From assembly GCA_001603905.1 (NCBI GenBank), contig LVAE01000059.1, forward strand, positions 1 to 39,911: a stretch of DNA of 39,911 bases, read 5' to 3'. Under the pieces are notes generated by a model. The model made no database searches. It saw only the letters and a list, made by a program, of their open reading frames with translations, and was not told the DNA's origin. Positions 1 through 7,364 of this stretch are shown one piece after another (the stretch's first letter is position 1; each line of letters begins with the position of its first letter). Source of the stretch: Fibrobacterales bacterium Fibro_02. GTDB taxonomy: Bacteria; Fibrobacterota; Fibrobacteria; Fibrobacterales; Fibrobacteraceae. Made by a program: the position numbers and the translations under genes.

Positions 1-105
1 AATGTAGCCTAGATCTGATGTTGGAACAAACTATTTTTGCGAAAAACCCTTGACACTACCCAAGGCGTAGTCCGCCAGGACGATTTGTTTAGATAAAGAG
101 AAAGC

Positions 106-134
106 CAGCCCAAAAGTGGGCTGACGGATTTTTT
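106..134 (+). terminator. Rho-independent terminator at window edge
   Basis: A perfect 7-bp stem, CAGCCCA (106-112) with TGGGCTG (117-123), has an AAAG loop and is followed by six T at 129-134. It would end a plus-strand transcript that begins left of the window. It also lies just downstream of the minus-strand FISUMP gene. No gene is visible in bases 1-105. Confidence 0.6.
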
Positions 135-155
135 AGGGAAACGTCCTTGCGGAGT

Positions 156-1880
156 TTAGTCTTTTAAGCAACGAACGGACAGTTTGTAATGCCTTTGCAT
201 GGACGTCAGAACAGCATCATCATAATTACAGCTTAAAAGCATTCTAGCGGCAGGAATACTGACGCCAGCCGTACCACTAGAAGAGCCATAATCCGTAGAA
301 CTCCAGAAGTACGCGGCTTCCCCCTCAGGCATAAACCTGATCACAAATTTATCATAATCATACCCGTAGCCAACAGGCAGCGCAGAGAAACCGAAATCAT
401 CCGTACCATTTCCACCATCGTCATTGATAGACTCAGACCATCCTGATGAAGATTTGAGGGCCTTGCCCGCAACTAATTTACCGCCGACCGTTTCAATCAA
501 AATTTCAAATTCAGTTTCTGTTGGCAAATGCCAACCTTCTGGACACACTCCGCGCACAGGATATGTCGCTGAGCATTTATTGCCATATTCATAGCCACAG
601 CCTTTGCTGTTCAAACTCCAAACGCCAGTACTATCCATCGCTGCAGCCCATGTGTAAAAGCGACCGTACTTGGCGCAGTTACTTGCGTCATCATCATAGC
701 AATAACTGCCCTCCGTTTTATAGTTGAGATTTTCAGCCATCCACGTTTGTGTTCCAATTGTCACCGTTTTATAAGACTCTTCATCGCGGTGATCAATAAG
801 AATTCCATCTATAAGTTCTGATGTAATACTTGAAGATGATTCAACATTCTGGCTACCGCTAGATTGCGCTAGTGTTGAAAGCCCCGCTGTTTTCCCACTA
901 TCCTGAACACAACGAACACCCGCATAGATCAAACCCGAATCATCAAAAGTATATACAGCTCCATCGAGTTTTACTGATAGAAGATTATTTGCTACGCGAT
1001 ACCCTACAATATTGTTTTTTATATTATAAGAATGGATAAAGCTAGACGGCAACCAATACTTCGCCACATAGCTATTATGGTATGTATAATACTCCGTCGG
1101 GCGAATAGCAAGGCCATAAAAATCAGTTCCATTTAAATACAACAAAGGATGTTCCCACGAATCAACCGGAACACCATCCACTATATCACAGTTATTCACA
1201 TTCGCACAAACTTCCCATCCACTAGTCGATTTAAGAACTTTGATTATTTCCTCTTTAATCTCACCTTTCTTTACATCATATTTACCCCCACTTACAAACG
1301 ATAGCAATTCCCCCCATTCATCTCGTGAAGGTATATGCCAACCTTCCGGACAAATTCCACGCACAGTATCCGGCATCGTACAACGTTCTCCATCACTATA
1401 AGCTGCACATGTCAAGGCTGCAGAAGAAAACAAGCCAGCGCTATCGACAGCATCACTCCATGTATATAGAGTCCCCGCCAATGACTTATTATTCGACAAT
1501 CGTGAATCTTGGTAATTCAAATTTTCAGCCATCCAAGTCTGCTTTCCGATGACTACAGTTTTGTAAACTTGCCCGTCACGATTATCAACCAACATGCCAT
1601 AACTTATTGGCGGAACAAAAAACGAAGAAGAACTTGCAATAAATACCGACGAACTTGATCCAAGCCTTGCAGAATCGGTTATTAAATCAACAGAATCTGG
1701 CTTTGCAACAACGTTATCACTTACAGAATCTAGGTGACTATTGTCCATACCATCTGAAAATACAGAAGATTCCGATTCAAGTTCTGCAGGAGCCGATGTC
1801 GTATTGCCAGTGCCATGACAAGCAGAAAAAACTGCAGCGGCAAGAATCATTGCACTGCAACTAATAATTTTATTGAGCAT
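156..1880 (-). CDS. FISUMP-domain lipoprotein (two domains)
   Basis: Probable outer-surface lipoprotein with two copies of the F. succinogenes major paralogous (FISUMP, TIGR02145-type) domain. The molecular function of this family is unknown. I chose the ATG at 1880 because GGAG sits 9 nt upstream and it leads straight into a lipoprotein signal (MLNKIIS... with lipobox FSAC); the open frame continues to 1904 without a better site. A Ser-rich linker follows. Domain 1 begins at the DNRDGQVYKTVVIG motif and is divergent in its second half. Domain 2 is canonical, with QTWMAENLNY, YTWAAAMDS, GVCPEGWHLP, FGFSALPVGY, FWSST and the terminal VRCLKD. It lies 44 nt behind the neighbouring FISUMP gene on the same strand, so the two probably share a transcript. 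The family call is strong; the role is unknown. Confidence 0.9.
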   Translation of the reverse strand: MLNKIISCSAMILAAAVFSACHGTGNTTSAPAELESESSVFSDGMDNSHLDSVSDNVVAKPDSVDLITDSARLGSSSSVFIASSSSFFVPPISYGMLVDNRDGQVYKTVVIGKQTWMAENLNYQDSRLSNNKSLAGTLYTWSDAVDSAGLFSSAALTCAAYSDGERCTMPDTVRGICPEGWHIPSRDEWGELLSFVSGGKYDVKKGEIKEEIIKVLKSTSGWEVCANVNNCDIVDGVPVDSWEHPLLYLNGTDFYGLAIRPTEYYTYHNSYVAKYWLPSSFIHSYNIKNNIVGYRVANNLLSVKLDGAVYTFDDSGLIYAGVRCVQDSGKTAGLSTLAQSSGSQNVESSSSITSELIDGILIDHRDEESYKTVTIGTQTWMAENLNYKTEGSYCYDDDASNCAKYGRFYTWAAAMDSTGVWSLNSKGCGYEYGNKCSATYPVRGVCPEGWHLPTETEFEILIETVGGKLVAGKALKSSSGWSESINDDGGNGTDDFGFSALPVGYGYDYDKFVIRFMPEGEAAYFWSSTDYGSSSGTAGVSIPAARMLLSCNYDDAVLTSMQRHYKLSVRCLKD

Positions 1881-1924
1881 ACTTATCATCTCCGACAGCT
1901 GCATTTTACATCAACAACGAGACA

Positions 1925-3514
1925 CTAGTCCTTTAGACAACGAATACTACCAGCACGTCCCTTATTGGTGTATTCATCTAGAACTACATAGTCAATGGAG
2001 TAGATCAAGCCCAATATGTATGCATAGCTACTAAGATTTTCAGTAGAGCTCCAAAAAAGCGTTCCATCGCCTTCAGAGGAGTATGGGCCATTTTCATGTC
2101 TAAAGCCAACAGGAAGTGCCGAAAACTTAAAAATATCCGTGCCGTTGCCTCCTTCAGGCCATTCGGACACGGACTTGAGGATCCTACCCGCAACCGTTGA
2201 ATCCCCAACTACAGCGAACAAGACATTCCACTCATCTTTGCTGGGCAGATGCCAACCGCTCGGACATGCCCCTTGAACATTTCCCAGCGGCAAGGAGCAT
2301 GTATAGCCAAAGCCACATTCGTTCTCGGACTTGCCTACCGCTGCTGCCCATGTGTAAAGACGACCGTACTTAACACAATTGTTTGCGTCATCATCATAGC
2401 AATAACTGTTAGCTGTTTCGTAATTGAGGTTTTCCGCCATCCATATTTGCGTACCAATTGCCACTGTCTTATAGGACTGTTCATTACGATGATCAATAAG
2501 GATTCCGTCTACAAGTTCCGAAGAAATGTTTGATGACAATTCGGCCTTCTGACTACTACTAGATTTTGCATTTGACGAAGATGACCCTATCGTTTTTCCA
2601 TCATCTTTTAGACAACGAACACTATGCCCGTAATACTTTTCGAAGCCGCTAAAGTACGCCATGCGAAGATCTTCGCTGAAGCGCAGAGTTAAATGATAGG
2701 CGTATTGACCATAGCCTGTAGAATTCCAGAAGGCCGCAACATCGCCGAGACCATAGTAGGTGAATCCGTAGTTAATATTAAAGGCAACGCTGTCCCTGTA
2801 GCCGGCAGGGAGCGCCGAAAACCCGAAATCATCCGCCCCTTCGCTAAAAAATTTACTTTCACCTTTCGATACAAAGCCAATAGACTTTAACAGGGTATAC
2901 CACTCATCGTCGCTAGGCAGATACCAACCTTTCGGACATACGCCACGCACAGGATATATCGGCGAACATTCACTTTTATAACCACAGCCCTCGCCATTCG
3001 CACTCCATTCGCCAGCACTATCCATCGCCGCCGCCCATGTGTAAAGGCGACCGTACTTAGCACAATTGTTCGCATCATCATAATAGCAATAGCTGTCATC
3101 CGTTTCGTAGTTGAGATTTTGCGCCATCCACGTCTGCTTACCAATGACCACGGTTTTGTAAACCTGCCCATCACGATCATCAACCAAGGAACCATAATTT
3201 ACTGACGGATTATTAAACAACGAAGAACTTGATTCAGACCCTGCAGGATTAGTTATTATATCAGCAGTATTCGATATTGTATCAACAATAACAGGTATTG
3301 TATCAACAATAACATTTGAATCCAATGTTGTATCCGGTAATATAACAATATTACCATTTGAATCTACCACCACATCGTCCAAACTAGTCGAAAATTCCGA
3401 GGGTACTGATTCAAGTTCTGCAGGAGACGATGTCGTGTTATCGGAACCATCACAAGCAGATAAAATTGTCAACGCAACAGAGACAATTGCAAAGCAAATG
3501 AATTTTTTCCGCAT
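1925..3514 (-). CDS. FISUMP-domain lipoprotein (two domains)
   Basis: Second tandem FISUMP lipoprotein. The ATG at 3514 was chosen: it follows GGGGA by 8 nt and starts a classic lipoprotein signal (MRKKFICF... with lipobox LSAC). The frame stays open to 3643, but that extension is not signal-like. After the Cys comes a low-complexity Val/Asp/Thr/Ser linker in which the motif VDTI recurs, then two FISUMP domains. Each has YKTVxIG, QxWMAxNLNY, CYxDDANNCxKYGRLYTWAAA, GWxLPSxDEW, FSALPxG and RCLKD. Both domains are canonical here, unlike the degenerate first domain of the next gene. It probably leads a two-gene operon. Function is unknown; a cell-surface role is inferred only from the lipoprotein signal. 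Confidence 0.9.
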   Translation of the reverse strand: MRKKFICFAIVSVALTILSACDGSDNTTSSPAELESVPSEFSTSLDDVVVDSNGNIVILPDTTLDSNVIVDTIPVIVDTISNTADIITNPAGSESSSSLFNNPSVNYGSLVDDRDGQVYKTVVIGKQTWMAQNLNYETDDSYCYYDDANNCAKYGRLYTWAAAMDSAGEWSANGEGCGYKSECSPIYPVRGVCPKGWYLPSDDEWYTLLKSIGFVSKGESKFFSEGADDFGFSALPAGYRDSVAFNINYGFTYYGLGDVAAFWNSTGYGQYAYHLTLRFSEDLRMAYFSGFEKYYGHSVRCLKDDGKTIGSSSSNAKSSSSQKAELSSNISSELVDGILIDHRNEQSYKTVAIGTQIWMAENLNYETANSYCYDDDANNCVKYGRLYTWAAAVGKSENECGFGYTCSLPLGNVQGACPSGWHLPSKDEWNVLFAVVGDSTVAGRILKSVSEWPEGGNGTDIFKFSALPVGFRHENGPYSSEGDGTLFWSSTENLSSYAYILGLIYSIDYVVLDEYTNKGRAGSIRCLKD

Positions 3515-3679
3515 ACTCTTTTTCCCCGAGAACAAGGTTTTACGACAGAACACAACTGTTACACACTGAATAATATCGGTAATGGAGCTTGAAAATACCA
3601 TAAGATTTATCCTCTCAAACACAATCGTCATTAATATAAACAAAAAAGCATCAAGTGCAATAGGATTTTTCCATAATAA

Positions 3680-3695
3680 TGCATAGAATTATGCA
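3680..3695. repeat. Short hairpin between brnA and the FISUMP genes
   Basis: TGCATA and TATGCA form a perfect 6-bp inverted repeat around GAAT. There is no strong U-tract on either side, so it is only a weak terminator candidate for the brnTA transcript. The rest of the AT-rich gap 3515-3772 presumably holds the FISUMP promoter; I could not place it. Confidence 0.25.
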
Positions 3696-3772
3696 AAATT
3701 TTCATCAGTTTAGCAATTTTCATGAGAACAATTTCGAAATTGAATCAATTTTACAAGTTTTGACCAGAAAGA

Positions 3773-3988
3773 TCACTGCCATGACATTGTCAGTTTGCGT
3801 TTTGTATTTGCGCAATCTGTCAAGTACGAGTCAATCAGCACCTGATACGGAATACCGAGTTCCGCAGCCATATTCTTGAAATAGTCAATCGTGTCAGAAT
3901 TCAATCTTATGGTTATTTGTTTCTTGAGAAGCTTCGCATAAGGATTCTTCTTGGCCTTCATCTTTGAGAAATCATATTCCTTTTTCAT
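3773..3988 (-). CDS. brnA: BrnA-family antitoxin
   Basis: Antitoxin of a type II toxin-antitoxin pair. It should bind and neutralise BrnT and repress its own promoter as a ribbon-helix-helix dimer. The 71-residue product has a basic N terminus, then KKQITIRLNSDTIDYFKN, typical of the beta-strand and first helix of this fold, then LGIPYQVLIDSYL for the second helix. The ATG at 3988 is preferred over an in-frame TTG at 3994: GGAG lies 7 nt before it and the ATG overlaps the stop of brnT in an ATGA junction. That junction implies translational coupling. The order toxin then antitoxin is the usual BrnTA arrangement. Confidence 0.87.
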   Translation of the reverse strand: MKKEYDFSKMKAKKNPYAKLLKKQITIRLNSDTIDYFKNMAAELGIPYQVLIDSYLTDCANTKRKLTMSWQ

Positions 3989-4299
3989 AAGCAATCTCCT
4001 TTTCTAGCATTCCAATAATACTGAAATTCCTTTTTTGTCGCTTTTCGAGCGCTAATAATGCGGTTTATTAATTGTTCGGGAATAATTCCGCTACGCTCTG
4101 TAAATACGACAACCAAAGTCCTCAACTGATTAGACAAACCGATAAGAATTGACCGATCCTCCTGAACCGAATGTTCCGCATCAAAGAATACTCTAGCATG
4201 ATCATCTTCGAAGCAGGTCTTGGCCTCCTCAAACGAAACACCGTGTTTCTTTTGATTTGTTGCATTTTTCTTGTCATCCCAGACGAATTCTACTTGCAT
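3985..4299 (-). CDS. brnT: BrnT-family ribonuclease toxin
   Basis: Toxin partner of brnA. BrnT proteins are small ribonucleases with a RelE-like fold that inhibit translation. The 104-residue sequence has the family signature near the N terminus (VEFVWDDKKNATNQKKHGVSFEEA), then FFDAEHS, EDRSILIGLS and a C-terminal Arg segment (NRIISARKATKKE). Length matches the family. GGAGG lies 8 nt before the ATG, a strong site. The last codons overlap the brnA start. A palindrome overlapping the promoter region immediately upstream suggests autoregulation. No frame disruption is seen, so the module looks intact. Confidence 0.92.
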   Translation of the reverse strand: MQVEFVWDDKKNATNQKKHGVSFEEAKTCFEDDHARVFFDAEHSVQEDRSILIGLSNQLRTLVVVFTERSGIIPEQLINRIISARKATKKEFQYYWNARKGDCL

Positions 4300-4314
4300 A
4301 TAGAAAACCTCCGG

Positions 4315-4333
4315 ATAATTATAATATAATTAT
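4315..4333. promoter_or_regulatory. Palindromic operator/promoter of brnTA
   Basis: A perfect 9-bp inverted repeat, ATAATTATA and TATAATTAT around one A, starts 16 nt upstream of the brnT start codon. It contains a TATAAT-like box readable on either strand. Its position between promoter and ribosome site fits BrnA/BrnT autorepression, which is known for the family. The operator role here is inferred. Confidence 0.55.
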
Positions 4334-4620
4334 AAAAATAAAAAGAAGCAACTCCTTTCTGGTGCAGCCACCATCTTTCTGTAGTCATTCGATCCCTTTC
4401 AAGGATTCTTCGTAGAACATTCTACAAAGAGACATCGAAAACGTTTCTGTCTATACTATACACGTTTTTTTCGAGGTAAAAAAGCCTCTCCTTACGTGTA
4501 AAATTTTCAAAACGGTCTTTTGACCCCAAAAGTACCTATCGGAAGTCTCTACGAAATAATGATGTTACCAAAGGTAACTTACTAAAAGTAAGTTGAAATT
4601 TTCTACATTTCTATCAAAGA
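4334..4620. other. Non-coding gap with serial hairpins
   Basis: About 290 bp with no convincing gene, between brnT (minus) and the LytR_C-rsfS-argS operon (plus). It holds several short inverted repeats: GTAGAA/TTCTAC at 4412-4425; TACACG/CGTGTA at 4459-4500 enclosing GAGG/CCTC; GGTC/GACC at 4514-4525; GTTACC/GGTAAC at 4564-4578; and AACTTACT/AGTAAGTT at 4576-4594. The last two share bases 4576-4578 and so cannot form fully together. This could be a structured 5' leader of the argS operon. No T-box landmarks were recognised. Confidence 0.4.
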
Positions 4621-5073
4621 ATGTACCTTCATTTTTCGAAAGCACGCTCGTTTGCATCGGCCGCCGCGACGGTGGTTTCGCTGTTGTTTGTGGCAACGGC
4701 GTTTTTAGGGTGCGAAGAGGAGCAGAAGAAGGCGCCGGTAGAAAAGGTGGCACGCACCTACAAGGGCGATGTCGAGGTGCTGAACAGCTGCGGGATGCAG
4801 GGGGCGGCAGCCAAGATGCGCACTTACCTGCGCGAAAACGGATTTGACGTCGTCAGTTCCAGAAACGATAGATTGCAGAACTACGATGAAACCGTGTTGG
4901 TGCTCAGGAACCCCGAGTGGGAAGGCGCCAAGGCGCTCGCCCGCGCGCTCAAGACGAAGAACGTGCTCGTGGTCCACAGCAGCCGAGCCGTCGTAGATGC
5001 CGCCGTGTACATCGGCAAAGACTTTGAACAAATAATAGAACCCGAACAGGGAGAAACAGATGACAACGAATAA
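4621..5073 (+). CDS. Lipoprotein with LytR_C-type domain
   Basis: Predicted lipoprotein of 150 residues. The N terminus is a signal sequence ending in lipobox FLGC, followed by a charged spacer (EEEQKKAPVEK). The remainder resembles the LytR/CpsA/Psr C-terminal domain (LytR_C): VEVLNSCGMQGAAAKMRTYLRENGFDV, then LVLRNPEWEGAKALARAL. That domain is usually fused to a catalytic LCP domain or stands alone in envelope proteins, and its function is not established. The start codon has no clear Shine-Dalgarno. The stop overlaps the rsfS start by 14 nt, so it is the first gene of the rsfS-argS operon. Identification is by pattern only. Confidence 0.75.
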   Translation: MYLHFSKARSFASAAATVVSLLFVATAFLGCEEEQKKAPVEKVARTYKGDVEVLNSCGMQGAAAKMRTYLRENGFDVVSSRNDRLQNYDETVLVLRNPEWEGAKALARALKTKNVLVVHSSRAVVDAAVYIGKDFEQIIEPEQGETDDNE

Positions 5074-5473
5074 GCAAGAACTTCCCCAGTCCGTCCAAAT
5101 GGGCGCAAGCATTTTGTTTGAGCTGCGCGCCCAGAACGTGCAGCTGATTGACCTGCGCGGCATCAAGGATGTCACGGATTATTTCCTCGTGGCAACCTGC
5201 GAAAGCGAAGCCCAGATGCAGGCTATTCTGAACGAACTCCGCAAGGAATTCAAGGCGAACAAGCTCCCCTCCGTGGGCGTGGAATACAAGGAAGGTGTGC
5301 GTTGGGCCGTGTTCGACGCGGGCCTCGACCTGATGGTCCACCTGTTCGAAGAAGAAAAGCGTAACGAGATTTCGCTTGATCGTCTCTATGCCGACGGCAA
5401 GATTGTGGAACTCGACGAAAATGACTTTGTAAAGACCACCGACAAGAAGGCCGACGACAATGAACTCGTTTGA
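5060..5473 (+). CDS. rsfS: Ribosome silencing factor RsfS
   Basis: RsfS (YbeB/Iojap family) binds large-subunit protein uL14 and blocks subunit joining, lowering translation in starvation or stationary phase. The 137-residue product shows the family core: AQNVQLIDLRGIKDVTDYFLVATC, then the QMQAILNEL helix, VEYKEGVRWAVFDAGLDLMVHLFEE and a C-terminal LDRLYADGK. Its ATG lies inside the end of the lipoprotein gene with GGGAGA just upstream. Its own stop overlaps the argS start by another 14 nt. Coupling to argS is consistent with a translation-related transcript. Confidence 0.93.
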   Translation: MTTNKQELPQSVQMGASILFELRAQNVQLIDLRGIKDVTDYFLVATCESEAQMQAILNELRKEFKANKLPSVGVEYKEGVRWAVFDAGLDLMVHLFEEEKRNEISLDRLYADGKIVELDENDFVKTTDKKADDNELV

Positions 5474-7187
5474 GCAAGAAATCGCAGAAGCGCTCGCCGC
5501 CACCGGTTCCTTCGAAAAGGAAGCCGCCCTCAAGCTTATCTCCGTGCCGCCTGATACCACGCACGGCAACTTTACCATTCCGTGCTTCTCGCTCGCCAAG
5601 GTGATGCGCAAGGCTCCGAAGATGATTGCCGAAGACTTGGCCGCACAGGTGAAGCTTCCGGCAGGTCTTTCGAAGGTCGAAGCCGTGAACGGTTACCTGA
5701 ACTTCTTTATTGACCGTAGTTTCCTCGCAAAGTCTACGCTCGAAGAAATCGCCGCGAAGGGCCTCGAATACGGCCACGCCGCATCGAACGGCAAGGTAGT
5801 CTGCATCGACTTCAGCTCTCCGAACATCGGTAAGGAACTCGCCTTCCACCACCTGCGTTCGACGATGATCGGCAATTCCCTTTCCCGCATATACAAGGCC
5901 GCGGGCTACAAGGTGGAACGCATTAACCACCTCGGCGACTGGGGCACCGCTTTCGGTAAGCTCATCGTGATGTACCTCCGCGAAAATCGCCCCACCGACG
6001 ATGCCACGCTCGATAGCCTGACCGTGAAGGAACTCAACATCCTTTATGCAGCCTTTTCCAAGGCAAGCAAGGAAGAGCCGGATCTCGAAGATGAAGCACG
6101 CGCAGCATTCACCAAGCTCGAACAGGGCGATGAATTCTACCGCAAGCTTTGGACAGCCTTCCGCGCCGCAACGCTCAAGGAACTCATGCGCATCTACGAC
6201 ATGATGGGCGTGGGCTTTGACCACTACACCGGCGAATCCTTCTTCGAAGACAAGATTCCGGCGATTCTCGACGAACTCCGCGAAAAGAATTTGATGGTGA
6301 AGAGCCAGGATCTGGACGTGGTGATGCTCGACGAATTTGACCTGAACCCCTGCCTGATTCGCAAGAGTGACGGTTCTACGTTGTACGCAACCCGCGACCT
6401 CGCCGCCGCTTGCTACCGCAAGAAGGAATACAACTTTGACAAGTGCCTTTACGTGGTGGACCTCGGACAGGCGCTCCACTTCAAGCAGGTGTTCCACGTG
6501 CTCAAGAAGATGGGCCGCGAATGGTACAAGGACATGTACCACATTCCGTTCGGCGTGATCCTGCAGCTGGTCGACGGCAAGTGGGAAAAGGGCAAGACCC
6601 GTACGGGTACCGCAAGCCTGCTTCGCGACGTGATTGAAGCCGCCCAGAAGAAGATTCTCGAATTCATCGACGCGAAGAATCCTGAACTCGAAAACAAGGA
6701 ACTTATCGCTCGCCAGATCGGTATTTCCGCGCTCACCTTCAACGACCTAAAGAATAGCCGTCTGAAGGACGTGCGTTTCGATTGGGATGCCGTGATGAGC
6801 TTCGAAGGCGATACGGGTCCGTATGTGCAGAACGCCCACGTGCGTCTTTGCAGCATTATGCGCAAGGCCGGCATTGAACGCGCCGACCTCGCCGCCGCAA
6901 TCAAGGACGTGAACTTCGCTGAACTTAGCGACGATGCCGCCTACAGTCTCATCAACATTCTGTCGAAGAAGGGCAAGAAGATTCTGGATGCAGTCGCCGG
7001 TGATGAACCGAGCGTGCTCGCCCAGTATGCCCTGGAAATCGCAGAAGCCGCGCACAAGTTCATCCACGAAGACCGCGTGCTCGGGAGTGCCGAAGAGAAG
7101 TCCCGCCTGTTCCTGGTTCAGGCAACACAGATTGTGCTCGAGAACGTGCTCAACCTGCTCGGACTCTTCCCGATTCGCCAGATGTAG
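5460..7187 (+). CDS. argS: Arginyl-tRNA synthetase
   Basis: Charges tRNA-Arg with arginine in the cytoplasm (class I synthetase). It is 575 residues, normal for the family. In order: an N-terminal additional domain (about 1-100); the catalytic fold with SSPNIGKEL leading into the HIGH-like signature AFHHLR (about 128-133); a glycine-rich KTRTGTASLLRDV stretch where other class I enzymes carry KMSKS; FDWDAVMSFEGDTGPYVQNAHVRL opening the DALR anticodon-binding domain; and a C terminus LLGLFPIRQM. ArgS enzymes often lack a canonical KMSKS, so that is not a defect. It is the last gene of the operon; strong hairpins and a terminator follow. Confidence 0.97.
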   Translation: MNSFEQEIAEALAATGSFEKEAALKLISVPPDTTHGNFTIPCFSLAKVMRKAPKMIAEDLAAQVKLPAGLSKVEAVNGYLNFFIDRSFLAKSTLEEIAAKGLEYGHAASNGKVVCIDFSSPNIGKELAFHHLRSTMIGNSLSRIYKAAGYKVERINHLGDWGTAFGKLIVMYLRENRPTDDATLDSLTVKELNILYAAFSKASKEEPDLEDEARAAFTKLEQGDEFYRKLWTAFRAATLKELMRIYDMMGVGFDHYTGESFFEDKIPAILDELREKNLMVKSQDLDVVMLDEFDLNPCLIRKSDGSTLYATRDLAAACYRKKEYNFDKCLYVVDLGQALHFKQVFHVLKKMGREWYKDMYHIPFGVILQLVDGKWEKGKTRTGTASLLRDVIEAAQKKILEFIDAKNPELENKELIARQIGISALTFNDLKNSRLKDVRFDWDAVMSFEGDTGPYVQNAHVRLCSIMRKAGIERADLAAAIKDVNFAELSDDAAYSLINILSKKGKKILDAVAGDEPSVLAQYALEIAEAAHKFIHEDRVLGSAEEKSRLFLVQATQIVLENVLNLLGLFPIRQM

Positions 7188-7270
7188 CAGCGCCGAAGGC
7201 GCTGCAGCTGCGAGGCACGAGCTCGGGCCTACGGCCCTTTGAGCTCGCCTTGCAAAGCAAGGCTTTGAGC
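7187..7270. repeat. Cluster of nested hairpins after argS
   Basis: Starting at the argS stop codon: GCAGCGCC/GGCGCTGC (7187-7205, loop GAA); GGGCC/GGCCC (7225-7237, loop TAC) flanked by two GAGCTC copies that can pair; and GCCTTG/CAAGGC followed by GAGC. The stems have little or no U-tract, so this is more like a modular intergenic repeat or a processing/stability element than a terminator. Confidence 0.55.
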
Positions 7271-7278
7271 AAAAGCAG

Positions 7279-7306
7279 AAAACGAGAGCTTTAAAGCTCT
7301 CGTTTT
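7279..7306. terminator. Bidirectional terminator argS / GH16
   Basis: A perfect 14-bp palindrome with core AACGAGAGCTTT / AAAGCTCTCGTT is flanked by AA and TT and followed by a T run on the plus strand (T at 7303-7308). By symmetry it can end transcripts from both convergent genes. Confidence 0.85.
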
Positions 7307-7310
7307 TTGT

Positions 7311-7346
7311 GGATCCCGTCGCTCACTGCGTTCGCTCCAGGATGAC
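7311..7346. repeat. Dispersed 36-bp intergenic repeat, copy 1
   Basis: This segment reads GGATCCCGTCG...CTCCAGGATGAC. On the opposite strand it matches the segment at 28842-28877: the outer 12 and 11 bases are identical and the middle is variable, with equal length. Both copies lie between genes just after stop codons. Confidence 0.65.
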
Positions 7347-7364
7347 ATGCTAGCGGGAGTTTGT

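Noticed and set aside
4334..4620. T-box riboswitch before the argS operon
   Set aside because: No AGGGUGGNACCGCG-type T-box sequence or antiterminator was found, and the first gene is a lipoprotein rather than argS.
5250..6542. Long minus-strand frame antisense to argS
   Set aside because: argS is unmistakable in the other strand. Biased codon use (AAG, CTC, GCC) leaves long open antisense frames, and the product has no recognisable motifs.
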